64,000 bases of DNA from Pseudomonas sp. (lineage in GTDB: Bacteria; Pseudomonadota; Gammaproteobacteria; Pseudomonadales; Pseudomonadaceae): the NCBI RefSeq assembly GCF_030683065.1, contig NZ_JAUXMX010000062.1:62001-126000 (forward strand), written 5' to 3'. The position numbers and the translations under genes were made by a program. Below the pieces are notes generated by a model, which saw only the letters and a program-made list of their open reading frames with translations, was not told the origin of the DNA and ran no database searches. Positions within the stretch are counted from its first letter, which is position 1. Each line of letters starts with the position of its first letter. Positions 44,494 to 51,734 of this stretch are shown here, piece after piece.

Positions 44494-45813
44494 ATGTTGA
44501 TCAATAGAGTTGCGCGCGCCTGGGGCGGTGTCTTGGCCCTGATGTTGTGCGCCCCGCTGGCGCTGGCGGATGAGGCCGCGCTGGATACCGGCGTGACTGC
44601 CTGGATGATGACCGCCACCGTGCTGGTGATCTGTATGTGCCTGCCCGGTCTGGCGTTGTTTTACGGTGGCATGCTGCGGGCCAAGAACATGCTGTCGGTG
44701 TTCACCCAATGCCTGGGCGCCGCCGGAGTGATCGGTGTGTTGTGGGTGCTGTATGGCTACAGCCTGGTGATCGACACCACCGGCATGGTCGCGGGCGAGT
44801 ACAACGTCAGCAGCTTTGTCGGCGGTTTGGAGCGGGCGATGCTCGCCGGCCTGCAGGCCGACAGCCTGGTGCTGGGCATGCCGGAGGGGGTGTTTATTAC
44901 CTTCCAACTGAGCTTCGCGATCATCACCCCGATGCTGATCGCCGGGGCGTTTGCCGAACGCATGAAGTTCACCGCGGCGCTGCTGTTCATGGCGCTGTGG
45001 TTCACCTTCGTTTACGCGCCTATGGCCCATATGGTCTGGGGCGGGCCGGGCGCCCTGATGCACAACTGGGGCGTGCTCGACTTTGCTGGCGGCACGGCGG
45101 TGCACATCAATGCCGGGGTGGCTGCGTTGGCGGCCTGCATCATGCTCGGCAAGCGCAAGGGTTACCCGCACGTGGCGATGAAGCCGCATAACCTGCCGCT
45201 CGCGCTGACCGGTGCGGCGTTGCTGTGGGTGGGCTGGTTCGGCTTCAACGTCGGCTCGGTGGCGGGTGTCGGCGAGTTGTCCGGCGTGGTCATGCTCGCC
45301 ACCCAGCTGGGTGCCTGCGCCGGGATTGTCGGCTGGATGCTGGTCGAGGTGATCAAGACCGGTCGCGCCAGTGCCTTGGGCCTGGCGTCCGGGGCGCTGT
45401 CCGGCCTGGTGGCGATCACCCCGGCCTGCGCCTATGTCGGCCCTGGCGGTGCGCTGGCCATCGGCTTTATCAGCGGCATCCTGTGCTTCTTCGCGGTCAC
45501 CCAGCTCAAGCAACGCCTGGGCTACGACGACAGCATCGATGTATTCGGCCTGCACGGGATCGGCGGCATCGTCGGCGCCATCCTTACCGGGGTGTTCTGC
45601 TCGCCGTCGCTGGGTGGTTACGTCGAAGGCAGCGAAATGCTGCCCCAGGTCTGGGCGCAGACCAAAAGCGTGCTGTTCACTTTCGTCTACTGCTTCGGTA
45701 TCAGCTGGCTGATTCTCAAGCTGCTCGACCTGAGCATAGGCCTACGGGTGACCCCGGAGGAGGAGGAAATGGGGCTCGATCTGGCCGAGCACAACGAGCG
45801 GGCATACAGCTAG
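44494..45813 (+). CDS. amt: Amt-family ammonium/methylammonium transporter (copy 1)
   Basis: A 439-residue ammonium transporter with signal-like first helix (LALMLCAPLALADEA) and about 11 further helices. The twin histidines are in VHINAGVAALAA and FGLHGIGGIVGAIL, and LPGLALFYGGMLRAKNMLSVF is the classical Amt N-terminal signature. Amt proteins carry ammonium and methylammonium. AAGGAGCTTGCCG places the start at 44494. It is the last gene of the gmaS operon, 36 bp after folD. No glnK gene is adjacent. Confidence 0.9.
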   Translation: MLINRVARAWGGVLALMLCAPLALADEAALDTGVTAWMMTATVLVICMCLPGLALFYGGMLRAKNMLSVFTQCLGAAGVIGVLWVLYGYSLVIDTTGMVAGEYNVSSFVGGLERAMLAGLQADSLVLGMPEGVFITFQLSFAIITPMLIAGAFAERMKFTAALLFMALWFTFVYAPMAHMVWGGPGALMHNWGVLDFAGGTAVHINAGVAALAACIMLGKRKGYPHVAMKPHNLPLALTGAALLWVGWFGFNVGSVAGVGELSGVVMLATQLGACAGIVGWMLVEVIKTGRASALGLASGALSGLVAITPACAYVGPGGALAIGFISGILCFFAVTQLKQRLGYDDSIDVFGLHGIGGIVGAILTGVFCSPSLGGYVEGSEMLPQVWAQTKSVLFTFVYCFGISWLILKLLDLSIGLRVTPEEEEMGLDLAEHNERAYS

Positions 45814-45866
45814 TCTGGTGTTTCACGCTGTTTGAAACACACAAGGCCAGTGTCCATATGCGGTTA

Positions 45867-46064
45867 GTGGCGATCATAAGCATCATCAAGAATGCACCGC
45901 TGCATTGGCTCGGCTTCGCCACCGAGTCGCCTGGATTCGCGGCCAAGGCCGCTCCCACAGGTTTTGCGTCAGGCGCGATCTTTGTGGGAGGGGTCTCGAC
46001 CGCGAACGAAGTAGGCCGCGGCTTCGTGGCGATCATAGGTTTCATCAACAACGCACCACTGCAC
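45867..46064. repeat. Pair of 39 bp direct repeats bracketing a palindromic element
   Basis: Copies at 45867 to 45905 and 46026 to 46064 agree at 32 of 39 positions, both starting GTGGCGATCATA. Between them are inverted segments GGCCGCTCCCACAG and CTTTGTGGGAG of the intergenic repeat type. The arrangement looks like a small composite repeat. Confidence 0.6.
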
Positions 46065-46088
46065 TAGCAAGCAGTGCGACGGGCAACC

Positions 46089-46114
46089 AACGCCGGGCTT
46101 TTGCCCGGCGTTTT
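46089..46114 (+). terminator. Rho-independent terminator
   Basis: Perfect stem AACGCCGGGC / GCCCGGCGTT with a TTTT loop, followed by TTTT. It would end transcripts from the gmaS-mgs-folD-amt operon before the dmm promoter. Confidence 0.85.
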
Positions 46115-46148
46115 GCGTTGTATGCGGCACCTGGCCGATTCCTCCGGC

Positions 46149-46165
46149 TGCGCCGTTACGGCGCG
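46149..46165. promoter_or_regulatory. Dyad at NtrC-enhancer position upstream of dmm
   Basis: TGCGCCGTTACGGCGCG contains the perfect dyad GCGCC-N5-GGCGC, which has the NtrC spacing and differs from the consensus by one symmetrical substitution. It is 118 bp upstream of the dmm sigma-54 promoter. Confidence 0.35.
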
Positions 46166-46282
46166 GGGCGCAGTGCTGTGACCGGCTTTTGTGCAGGATT
46201 TTTCTATGGTGGTAGGCGCTGCGACCCGCCGTGCAGCAATCTTGAAAATCTAACCCTTGTAAATCAGCTAGTTAAAAATTTA

Positions 46283-46298
46283 TGGCACATTCCATGCT
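46283..46298 (+). promoter_or_regulatory. Sigma-54 promoter of the dmm operon
   Basis: TGGCACATTCCATGCT has the full TGGCAC -24 element and ATGCT in place of TTGCT at -12, with correct GG-N10-GC spacing. It lies 95 bp before the dmmA start. Confidence 0.7.
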
Positions 46299-46306
46299 TT
46301 CTTTTA

Positions 46307-46332
46307 AGGAACAAATTGTTCCTGCTGGGAAT
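46307..46332. promoter_or_regulatory. Three-half-site operator candidate before dmm
   Basis: The 17 bp palindrome AGGAACAAATTGTTCCT is followed without gap by TGCTGGGAAT, so half-sites GGAA, TTCC and GGAA alternate, the last two forming TTCC-N5-GGAA as at gmaS. It covers the expected transcription start of the sigma-54 promoter. Confidence 0.55.
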
Positions 46333-46392
46333 TAATCTGCAGGCGAATTGCTTCTCCATAGATGAACAGGCGCGCTGCACAGGAGGCTTTTC

Positions 46393-46953
46393 ATGAGTAC
46401 GCAAGCGGTACAACCGCTGTTCAGTACACCGGTCTACCAACGCCAGCCGCATGAGCTGCCGGCGACCCGGCGGCTGCTGGTCAGCCAGACCCTCGAGCAT
46501 GCCGAGGTCGATGCGCTGCGCGCGGCCTTGCAGGCCCATGCCGAACCCTTGCAGGTGCTGGCGCTGGGCGACAGCCGCGGGGCGGGCGAGGGCGGTGAGC
46601 TGTTCGCTGCGCAGGAGGCACTCGAGCACCAGTTGCGGGCGCTGCTGCGCGCCGCACCGGTCGGCACCCGCCTGTACCTGTGTGGCGATGAATCGTTTAT
46701 CTGGCAGTGCTGCGCGATCGCGCGCCAGGCCGGGCTGCAAGGCGAGGAGGTCGAGCTGTTCCGCCTTGGTGCGCGGCGCCGGTTGTACTGCGTGCATTGC
46801 TTCACCCTGCAGGACATCGCCGACGAGGCCGAGGTGGCCTGCGCGTGCTGCGGCGTGCACTTGCTGGTGCGTGCGCACTTTTCCCAGCGACTCGGCGCCT
46901 ACATGGGCGTTTGCGTCGATCCAGACAACCTGCATGGGGAGGCCCGGCCATGA
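46393..46953 (+). CDS. dmmA: Dimethylamine monooxygenase subunit, DmmA family
   Basis: A 186-residue protein I match to the small subunit of dimethylamine monooxygenase (DmmA family in current naming). Its C-terminal part has a cysteine cluster, YCVHCFTLQDI then VACACCGVHLLV, that could bind a metal; the N-terminal half contains GTRLYLCGDESFIWQC, reminiscent of a reductase NAD-binding segment. It probably carries electrons or organises the complex oxidising dimethylamine to methylamine and formaldehyde. Subunit lettering differs between sources. It overlaps the next gene by 4 bp (ATGA). Confidence 0.75.
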   Translation: MSTQAVQPLFSTPVYQRQPHELPATRRLLVSQTLEHAEVDALRAALQAHAEPLQVLALGDSRGAGEGGELFAAQEALEHQLRALLRAAPVGTRLYLCGDESFIWQCCAIARQAGLQGEEVELFRLGARRRLYCVHCFTLQDIADEAEVACACCGVHLLVRAHFSQRLGAYMGVCVDPDNLHGEARP

Positions 46954-47894
46954 GTGCAGCGATTGAAGTGCGGGTTGCCGCCGTGCGCCAACTGACCCCG
47001 GTGGTGCGTGAATTCACCTTCGAACCGGTGCAGGGACAGTTGCCCGGGTTCTCCTCCGGCAGTCATGTGGTGGTGCACATGCCGCTCGGCGAGCGCAGCC
47101 TGCGCAACGCCTATTCGTTGCTCAGTGACCCAGCCGACCGCCAGCGCTACCGCATCGCCGTGCGCCTGCAGGACGAGTCGCGCGGCGGCTCGCGCTTCAT
47201 GCATGAGCAGGTCAAGGCGGGCGATCGCTTGCAGCTGTCGCCGCCGGCCAACCTGTTCGCACCGAGTTCGCTGGCGCGTCACCACCTGCTGATTGCCGGC
47301 GGTATCGGCATCACCCCGTTTCTCTCCTATTTGCCGGAACTGCAGGGCCGCGCCGCCAGCTTCAGCCTGCACTACGCGTTCCGTGGCGGCCTCACCGATG
47401 CCTACCTGGACAGCCTGCGAGTCAGCCTGGGGGCACGACTGCACAGCTATGACGCCGAGGCCGGCAGCTTTCTCGACCTCGCCGCGCTGCTCGGCGACCA
47501 GCCGTTGGGCAGCCACGTTTACGTGTGTGGCCCGGCGAGCCTGATCGCTGCTGTGCGCGAGCAGGCAGCAAGACTCGGCTGGCCGGCCAGCCGCGTGCAC
47601 TGGGAGGTGTTCGCCTCGCCCGAGCCTGGCCAGCCATTTGTCGCGCAGCTGGCGCGCAGTGGCCGGGCAATAGAGGTGGGCAGCGATTTCAGCCTGCTCG
47701 AAGCCCTCGAACAGGCCGGTGTCGAGGTGCCTAGCCTGTGTCGCGGCGGGGTCTGCGGCCAATGTGCAACCGCCTACCTGGACGGTGCCGTGGAGCACCG
47801 CGACGCCTTCCTGTCTGCTGCCGAGCGCAGCACCACCCTCATGCCTTGTGTCTCGCGTGGCCTTTGCGGCAGCGCGCTGTTGCTCGACCTTTAG
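46950..47894 (+). CDS. dmmB: Dimethylamine monooxygenase reductase subunit (PDR/VanB type)
   Basis: A 314-residue flavin/iron-sulfur reductase of the phthalate dioxygenase reductase family. The flavin-binding domain has RNAYSLLSDP, the NAD domain GGIGITPFLSYLP and VYVCGPASLI, and a C-terminal plant-type 2Fe-2S ferredoxin domain has CRGGVCGQCATAYLDG plus MPCVSRG. It would pass electrons from NAD(P)H to the haem-dependent oxygenase. It starts within the dmmA stop (ATGA) and is followed by the oxygenase gene after 9 bp. Confidence 0.87.
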   Translation: MSAAIEVRVAAVRQLTPVVREFTFEPVQGQLPGFSSGSHVVVHMPLGERSLRNAYSLLSDPADRQRYRIAVRLQDESRGGSRFMHEQVKAGDRLQLSPPANLFAPSSLARHHLLIAGGIGITPFLSYLPELQGRAASFSLHYAFRGGLTDAYLDSLRVSLGARLHSYDAEAGSFLDLAALLGDQPLGSHVYVCGPASLIAAVREQAARLGWPASRVHWEVFASPEPGQPFVAQLARSGRAIEVGSDFSLLEALEQAGVEVPSLCRGGVCGQCATAYLDGAVEHRDAFLSAAERSTTLMPCVSRGLCGSALLLDL

Positions 47895-47903
47895 GAGTTC
47901 ACC

Positions 47904-48929
47904 ATGCCTGTCACTTTCAAGCCGCTGGAAAGTTACCGCGACGATTTCAGCTACCGCAACAGTGCGGAGGCGATTCGCCGCTTTCCCTTTCCGTTCCCGG
48001 AAGACAGCTACATGTACTCGGTGAATATCGAACCGGCCACGCCGCGTGAGCCGGGCTCGATCTTCGCCCACTGGTTCGACATCGACGAGCACTACCTGTC
48101 CGAGATGGCCGAGCGTGGCATCGTGCTGGAGAAGGACCCCGAGCGTTGCCTGGTGATGCCGCACATGGCGCCGGCCGCCTGGGACACCCTGGAAATGCTG
48201 ATGACCCACCTGGCGGCCGACTACCCCGAGCACTTCGAATTGCAGCGCGATGGCGACCAGTGGCTGTGGATCAACCGCCCGCTGGGCATTGAACAGCGCT
48301 TCACCTTTGGCGACGCCAGCACCTTGCCGTGCGAACCGCTGGAGTACATCACCCGCCAGGCCCAGGGTGATTTCGCTTTGCTCGATCAGCGCGACGGTAA
48401 CCTGTTCATGGACGCCGGCATGGTCACCTGCCCGGCCGACTGGTCGATCAAGTTCGACGCCGGCATGAGCTTTACCCAGTGGCATGCGCCGGTGCCCATG
48501 GCCCACCAGCTGGGCGTGTTCGAACGGGCGCTGAAGTACCTGCTGAACATCCAGGTCGATCACCCGGTGCGTCGCCTGAACTGGACCATGACCATCAACC
48601 CGCGCATGGACACCTCCGCCGAGACCTTCCATGAGTGGGGGCATGAGCGCAGCCAGGTCACCGCGGCAAATGTCGCGAGCATGGTTCATCTGCGCGTCGA
48701 GCTGCAGTTCATGCCGCGCCTGCCGCGCAGCAATGCGTTGCTGTTCGGCATCCGCACCTACCTGATCAGCCTCGAACAGTTGGCCAGCAATCCAGCCTGG
48801 GCCTGCCGCCTGCATCGTGTGTTGCGCGACCTGCCCGACGCCATCGCCGACTACAAGGGCCTGACCCTCTACCGGCAGACCGTGGTCGACTGGCTCAGCC
48901 AGTACGACCCCGAAGTCGTCGCCGCCTGA
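47904..48929 (+). CDS. dmmC: Haem-dependent oxidative N-demethylase (DUF3445), catalytic dimethylamine monooxygenase subunit
   Basis: A 341-residue DUF3445 protein of the haem-dependent oxidative N-demethylase family. Distinctive blocks are FPFPFPEDSYMYSVNIEP, YPEHFELQRDGDQWLWINRPLG in part, LFMDAGMVTCPADWSIKFDAG and a C-terminal FGIRTYLISLEQLA. Family members contain haem and use oxygen to remove N-methyl groups, so this is the probable catalytic subunit producing methylamine and formaldehyde. GGAG before the ATG fixes the start. The gene letter is uncertain because publications label the subunits differently. Confidence 0.82.
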   Translation: MPVTFKPLESYRDDFSYRNSAEAIRRFPFPFPEDSYMYSVNIEPATPREPGSIFAHWFDIDEHYLSEMAERGIVLEKDPERCLVMPHMAPAAWDTLEMLMTHLAADYPEHFELQRDGDQWLWINRPLGIEQRFTFGDASTLPCEPLEYITRQAQGDFALLDQRDGNLFMDAGMVTCPADWSIKFDAGMSFTQWHAPVPMAHQLGVFERALKYLLNIQVDHPVRRLNWTMTINPRMDTSAETFHEWGHERSQVTAANVASMVHLRVELQFMPRLPRSNALLFGIRTYLISLEQLASNPAWACRLHRVLRDLPDAIADYKGLTLYRQTVVDWLSQYDPEVVAA

Positions 48930-48986
48930 TTCGTCTGGCGCGCGGCCAACGGGCGGCGCGCCTCCACACTGTCAAAGGAGAACTAC

Positions 48987-50120
48987 ATGGCCAATTCCTG
49001 GCGCATTTCCGCCCTTGCCGAACGGCATCGGGCACTCGGTTCCACGCTTGAAGACTGGAACGGCATGGGCACCGCCTGGACCTACACCGCAGTCGACCTG
49101 GCCGATGCCCATGAAGCGATCCGCACCCGCGCCGGCCTGATGGACGTGTCCGGGCTGCGCAAGGTGCATTACGTCGGCCCGCATGCCGAGTCCCTGCTGG
49201 AGTACGCCACCAGCCGCGATATTTCCAAGGTCTATCCGGGCAAGTCGGTGTACGCCACCCTGCTCAACGAAGCCGGTAAGTTCGTCGATGACTGCGTGAT
49301 CTACCGCACCGGGCCGAACGCTTTCATGGTGGTGCACGGTGCCGGCAACGGCTACGAGATGCTGGTGCGCTGGGCCCAGGGTCGGCAGGTGGCGATCCTG
49401 TTCGACGACGACCTGCACGACCTCTCGCTGCAGGGCCCGCTGGCGGTGGATTTCCTCGCCGAGCATGTGCCGGGCATCCGCGACCTGGCGTACTTTCATC
49501 ATGTGCAGACCAAGCTGTTCGGCTGCCCGGTGATGATTTCGCGCACCGGTTATACCGGCGAGCGTGGCTATGAAATCTTCTGCAAGGCCGCCGATGCGCC
49601 GCTGATCTGGGACAGCATTCTCGACCAGGGCAAGGCGCTGGGCATCATCCCTTGTCCGTTCACCGCGCTGGACTGGCTGCGGGTGGAAAGCTCGCTGCTG
49701 TTCTTCCCCTACGACAACTCGGAGAAGTACCCCTTCGCCGACCAGCCAGCCGGCGACACCCTGTGGGAGCTGGGCCTGGACTTCACCGTATCGCCAACCA
49801 AGAGCGAATTCCGCGGCGGCCTGGAGCATGCGCGGCTGAAGGGCAAGGAGCGCCTGAGGATTTTCGGCGTCCTGCTCGACGGCGATCAGGCCGCTGCCGA
49901 GGGCGACAGCCTGTGGGCCGACGGCAAGCAGGTGGGGGTGATCACCTGCGCCATGTATTCGCGTCTGACCGGTAAATCCATGGCCATCGCGCGCCTGGAT
50001 GTGACCTACGCCGAGCAGGGTTGCGCGCTGCAGGTGCAAGGCAGCCTGCAGGTCGGTGCGATTGCCCACACGCTGCCGTTCGATGATCCAGAGAAAACCA
50101 AACGCACCGCCAAGGGTTAG
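48987..50120 (+). CDS. GcvT-family aminomethyltransferase-like protein in the dmm operon
   Basis: A 377-residue tetrahydrofolate-binding protein of the GcvT/DmdA group. Signatures are RAGLMDVSGLRKVHYVGPHA, SLQGPLAVDFLAEH, ISRTGYTGERGYEIFC and FTALDWLRVESSLLFFP. GcvT-fold proteins receive methyl or methylene groups on THF. Placed 57 bp after the dimethylamine oxygenase gene with a strong AAAGGAG, it may trap formaldehyde released by Dmm as methylene-THF; this role is inferred. It is separate from the GcvT domains fused in MgdC and Tdm. Confidence 0.83.
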   Translation: MANSWRISALAERHRALGSTLEDWNGMGTAWTYTAVDLADAHEAIRTRAGLMDVSGLRKVHYVGPHAESLLEYATSRDISKVYPGKSVYATLLNEAGKFVDDCVIYRTGPNAFMVVHGAGNGYEMLVRWAQGRQVAILFDDDLHDLSLQGPLAVDFLAEHVPGIRDLAYFHHVQTKLFGCPVMISRTGYTGERGYEIFCKAADAPLIWDSILDQGKALGIIPCPFTALDWLRVESSLLFFPYDNSEKYPFADQPAGDTLWELGLDFTVSPTKSEFRGGLEHARLKGKERLRIFGVLLDGDQAAAEGDSLWADGKQVGVITCAMYSRLTGKSMAIARLDVTYAEQGCALQVQGSLQVGAIAHTLPFDDPEKTKRTAKG

Positions 50121-50127
50121 TGCCTGG

Positions 50128-50187
50128 AAAAACCGCTCGCCGATGGCGGCCGCCTCTGGGCGTGCGCTTGCGGCAGACGGTTTTTTT
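50128..50187 (+). terminator. Possible terminator after the dmm operon
   Basis: AAAAACCG and CGGTTTTTTT form the base of a long hairpin ending in a T run shortly after the GcvT-like gene. The large loop makes this uncertain. Confidence 0.35.
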
Positions 50188-50255
50188 GTAGCCCGGAGGA
50201 AATCCGGGGGACGTCGGCGGGCTGAAAAATCGCTCCCGGATTGCCTCCGGGCTAC
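50188..50255. repeat. GTAGCCCGGA palindromic intergenic repeat
   Basis: Arms GTAGCCCGGAGGAAATCCGG and CCGGATTGCCTCCGGGCTAC pair at all but one position around a 26-base loop. Third palindromic repeat family in the window. Confidence 0.75.
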
Positions 50256-50366
50256 GCGCGGGGAGCCTGGCTTACGGCAAGCACCCCGAGATGGTCATTC
50301 AATCGATGGGTGCGCTGCCGTTATGGCCGGCGCATTGCCGCGCACACGGATTACTCGGGAGTCGAT

Positions 50367-50714
50367 ATGTTCAGTGGATTCAGCAGTGGTTGGGGTTTTT
50401 TGCTTTGCGCCGGCATCAGCGAGATCTGCTATGCCGCGATCATTCCGCGCACGCAAGGTTTCACCCGGCTGTGGCCGAGCCTGTATTGCGCGGTGTTCAT
50501 CATCATCAGCCTGTATCTGCTGTCGCTGGCCATGCGCACATTGCCGGTGGGCACCGCGTACGCGGTGTGGGTGGGGATAGGCGCGGTGGGGACGGCGATC
50601 TACGGCATCGCGGTTCTCAACGAACCGGCGCACCTGGCGCGGCTGGCCTGCCTGGCTCTGATCGTCGCTGGGGTCATTGGTCTTAAATTGGTGAGTGTCA
50701 GCACGCCGCTCTAG
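50367..50714 (+). CDS. SMR-family transporter (SugE/Gdx-like)
   Basis: A 115-residue four-helix small multidrug resistance protein. Glu19 in LLCAGISEICYAAI is the conserved membrane-embedded carboxylate, and LPVGTAYAVWVGIGAVGTAI and TQGFTRLWPSL match the SugE/Gdx branch, whose known members export guanidinium. GGGAG before the ATG at 50367 sets the start. Lying 250 bp after the dmm operon on the same strand, it could export a cationic amine or by-product; the substrate is not known. Confidence 0.85.
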   Translation: MFSGFSSGWGFLLCAGISEICYAAIIPRTQGFTRLWPSLYCAVFIIISLYLLSLAMRTLPVGTAYAVWVGIGAVGTAIYGIAVLNEPAHLARLACLALIVAGVIGLKLVSVSTPL

Positions 50715-50805
50715 GCGCGCCCAGCCTGAGGCTTATCGCCGCGCAACAGGTGGCAACCAGGCGCCCTTCGCGGGCGCTTTCGGCGTGGCTGATTATGTCG
50801 GTGGT

Positions 50806-51459
50806 TCAGGCTACGCGGCTGAGGTTGCTGGCGCAGCAGTGCATCAGGTCGGCCTTGAGGTCGCGGGCAACCTGCTGCAGGTACTCAGGCTCGGTGCCTG
50901 GGTGGCCCTGGACGATGAACAGTACGGTGCTGCTGTCCGGGGTCAGGGCGGTGGCAGCGCACTGGCGATATTCCATGCGACACAGCACCTGTCCGCGGGC
51001 ATCGATGTAGGCGTATTCGCCGTTGGGCAGTATCTGGCTGGTGGCGCTGCCAAGGCCATGAAATGGCTCGCTGCCCTGGGTCAGGGTCAGGCTTACCGGC
51101 AGGTGCAGGCGTTGCAGGTCATGCGCCCCGATCGACAGGCCGCTGTTCAGCGACCACTGGTTGTAGAGCTCGACAATCGGCGCAATCGAACGCAACGCGC
51201 CCTTGCGCAGGTAGTGGTCGAGCAGGGCCTGGGGCGAGGCGGGGAAGCGCTTGGGTGAGCGGCCCATGCGCACCCGTAAAGCATTGAAACCCTCCATCTG
51301 GCGCAGGCTGTGCTGAATGTCGAAGAGGCCGCGCAGGCGCGTCAGGCTGTTCTTCAGTGCGCTGCTGTAATGTTGGTTGTCCAGTGCGTGCAGGCTGAAG
51401 GCGATGGCTTGCAAGCCCAGGTTGGCTGGGGTGTTGAGACGAAATACGGGGTTGAACAT
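50806..51459 (-). CDS. B3/B4 tRNA-binding-domain protein (PheT-related)
   Basis: A 217-residue protein consisting essentially of a B3/B4 domain, the fold found in the beta subunit of phenylalanyl-tRNA synthetase and in stand-alone proteins possibly editing or sensing amino acids. Blocks seen are NPVFRLNTPANLGLQAIAFS, IAPIVELYNQWSLNSGLSIGAHDL in part, and AYIDARGQVLCRMEYRQCAATALTPDS in part. It is the last gene of the predicted amt2 operon, 47 bp after the 57-residue membrane protein gene. Its role there is unknown. Confidence 0.82.
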   Translation of the reverse strand: MFNPVFRLNTPANLGLQAIAFSLHALDNQHYSSALKNSLTRLRGLFDIQHSLRQMEGFNALRVRMGRSPKRFPASPQALLDHYLRKGALRSIAPIVELYNQWSLNSGLSIGAHDLQRLHLPVSLTLTQGSEPFHGLGSATSQILPNGEYAYIDARGQVLCRMEYRQCAATALTPDSSTVLFIVQGHPGTEPEYLQQVARDLKADLMHCCASNLSRVA

Positions 51460-51506
51460 GGCAAATTCCAGGCGGGCCGGCACCCGCGGGTGCCGGCCGG
51501 TTGAGG

Positions 51507-51680
51507 TTACTTCTTGGTCATGGGGCTGTTGTAGCTGTGCTTCTCGTGGCGGATGGTGACCCAGATGGCGACTACCGTCACGGCAACTGCCACCAGCATA
51601 ATCACGGCGAGTACGGCGGGTTTGTCGGCGAAGGTGAAGATACTGCTGGCACCTTCCCAACTGCTGATCGGACTGCTCAT
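51507..51680 (-). CDS. 57-residue single-helix membrane protein in the amt2 operon
   Basis: A small protein with one membrane helix at about residues 21 to 43 (KPAVLAVIMLVAVAVTVVAI) and a basic C-terminus (RHEKHSYNSPMTKK). Start support is good: AGGAG seven bases before the ATG. It lies 54 bp after amt2 and 47 bp before the B3/B4 gene, all on the minus strand. A small subunit or regulator of the transporter is a reasonable guess. I do not recognise a family. Confidence 0.72.
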   Translation of the reverse strand: MSSPISSWEGASSIFTFADKPAVLAVIMLVAVAVTVVAIWVTIRHEKHSYNSPMTKK

Positions 51681-51734
51681 GGCATTTCTCCTAGGTAGCG
51701 TGCGCGGTGGCTTGAGCACCGCGCACAAAGGGCA

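Noticed and set aside
35728..45990. CRISPR-like array from repeated GTAGGAGC units
   Set aside because: The units are single, irregularly spaced palindromes in intergenic gaps with no regular spacers and no cas genes.
46899..48815. 638-codon minus-strand frame opposite the dmm genes
   Set aside because: Antisense shadow of the reductase and DUF3445 genes, which carry clear catalytic motifs on the plus strand.
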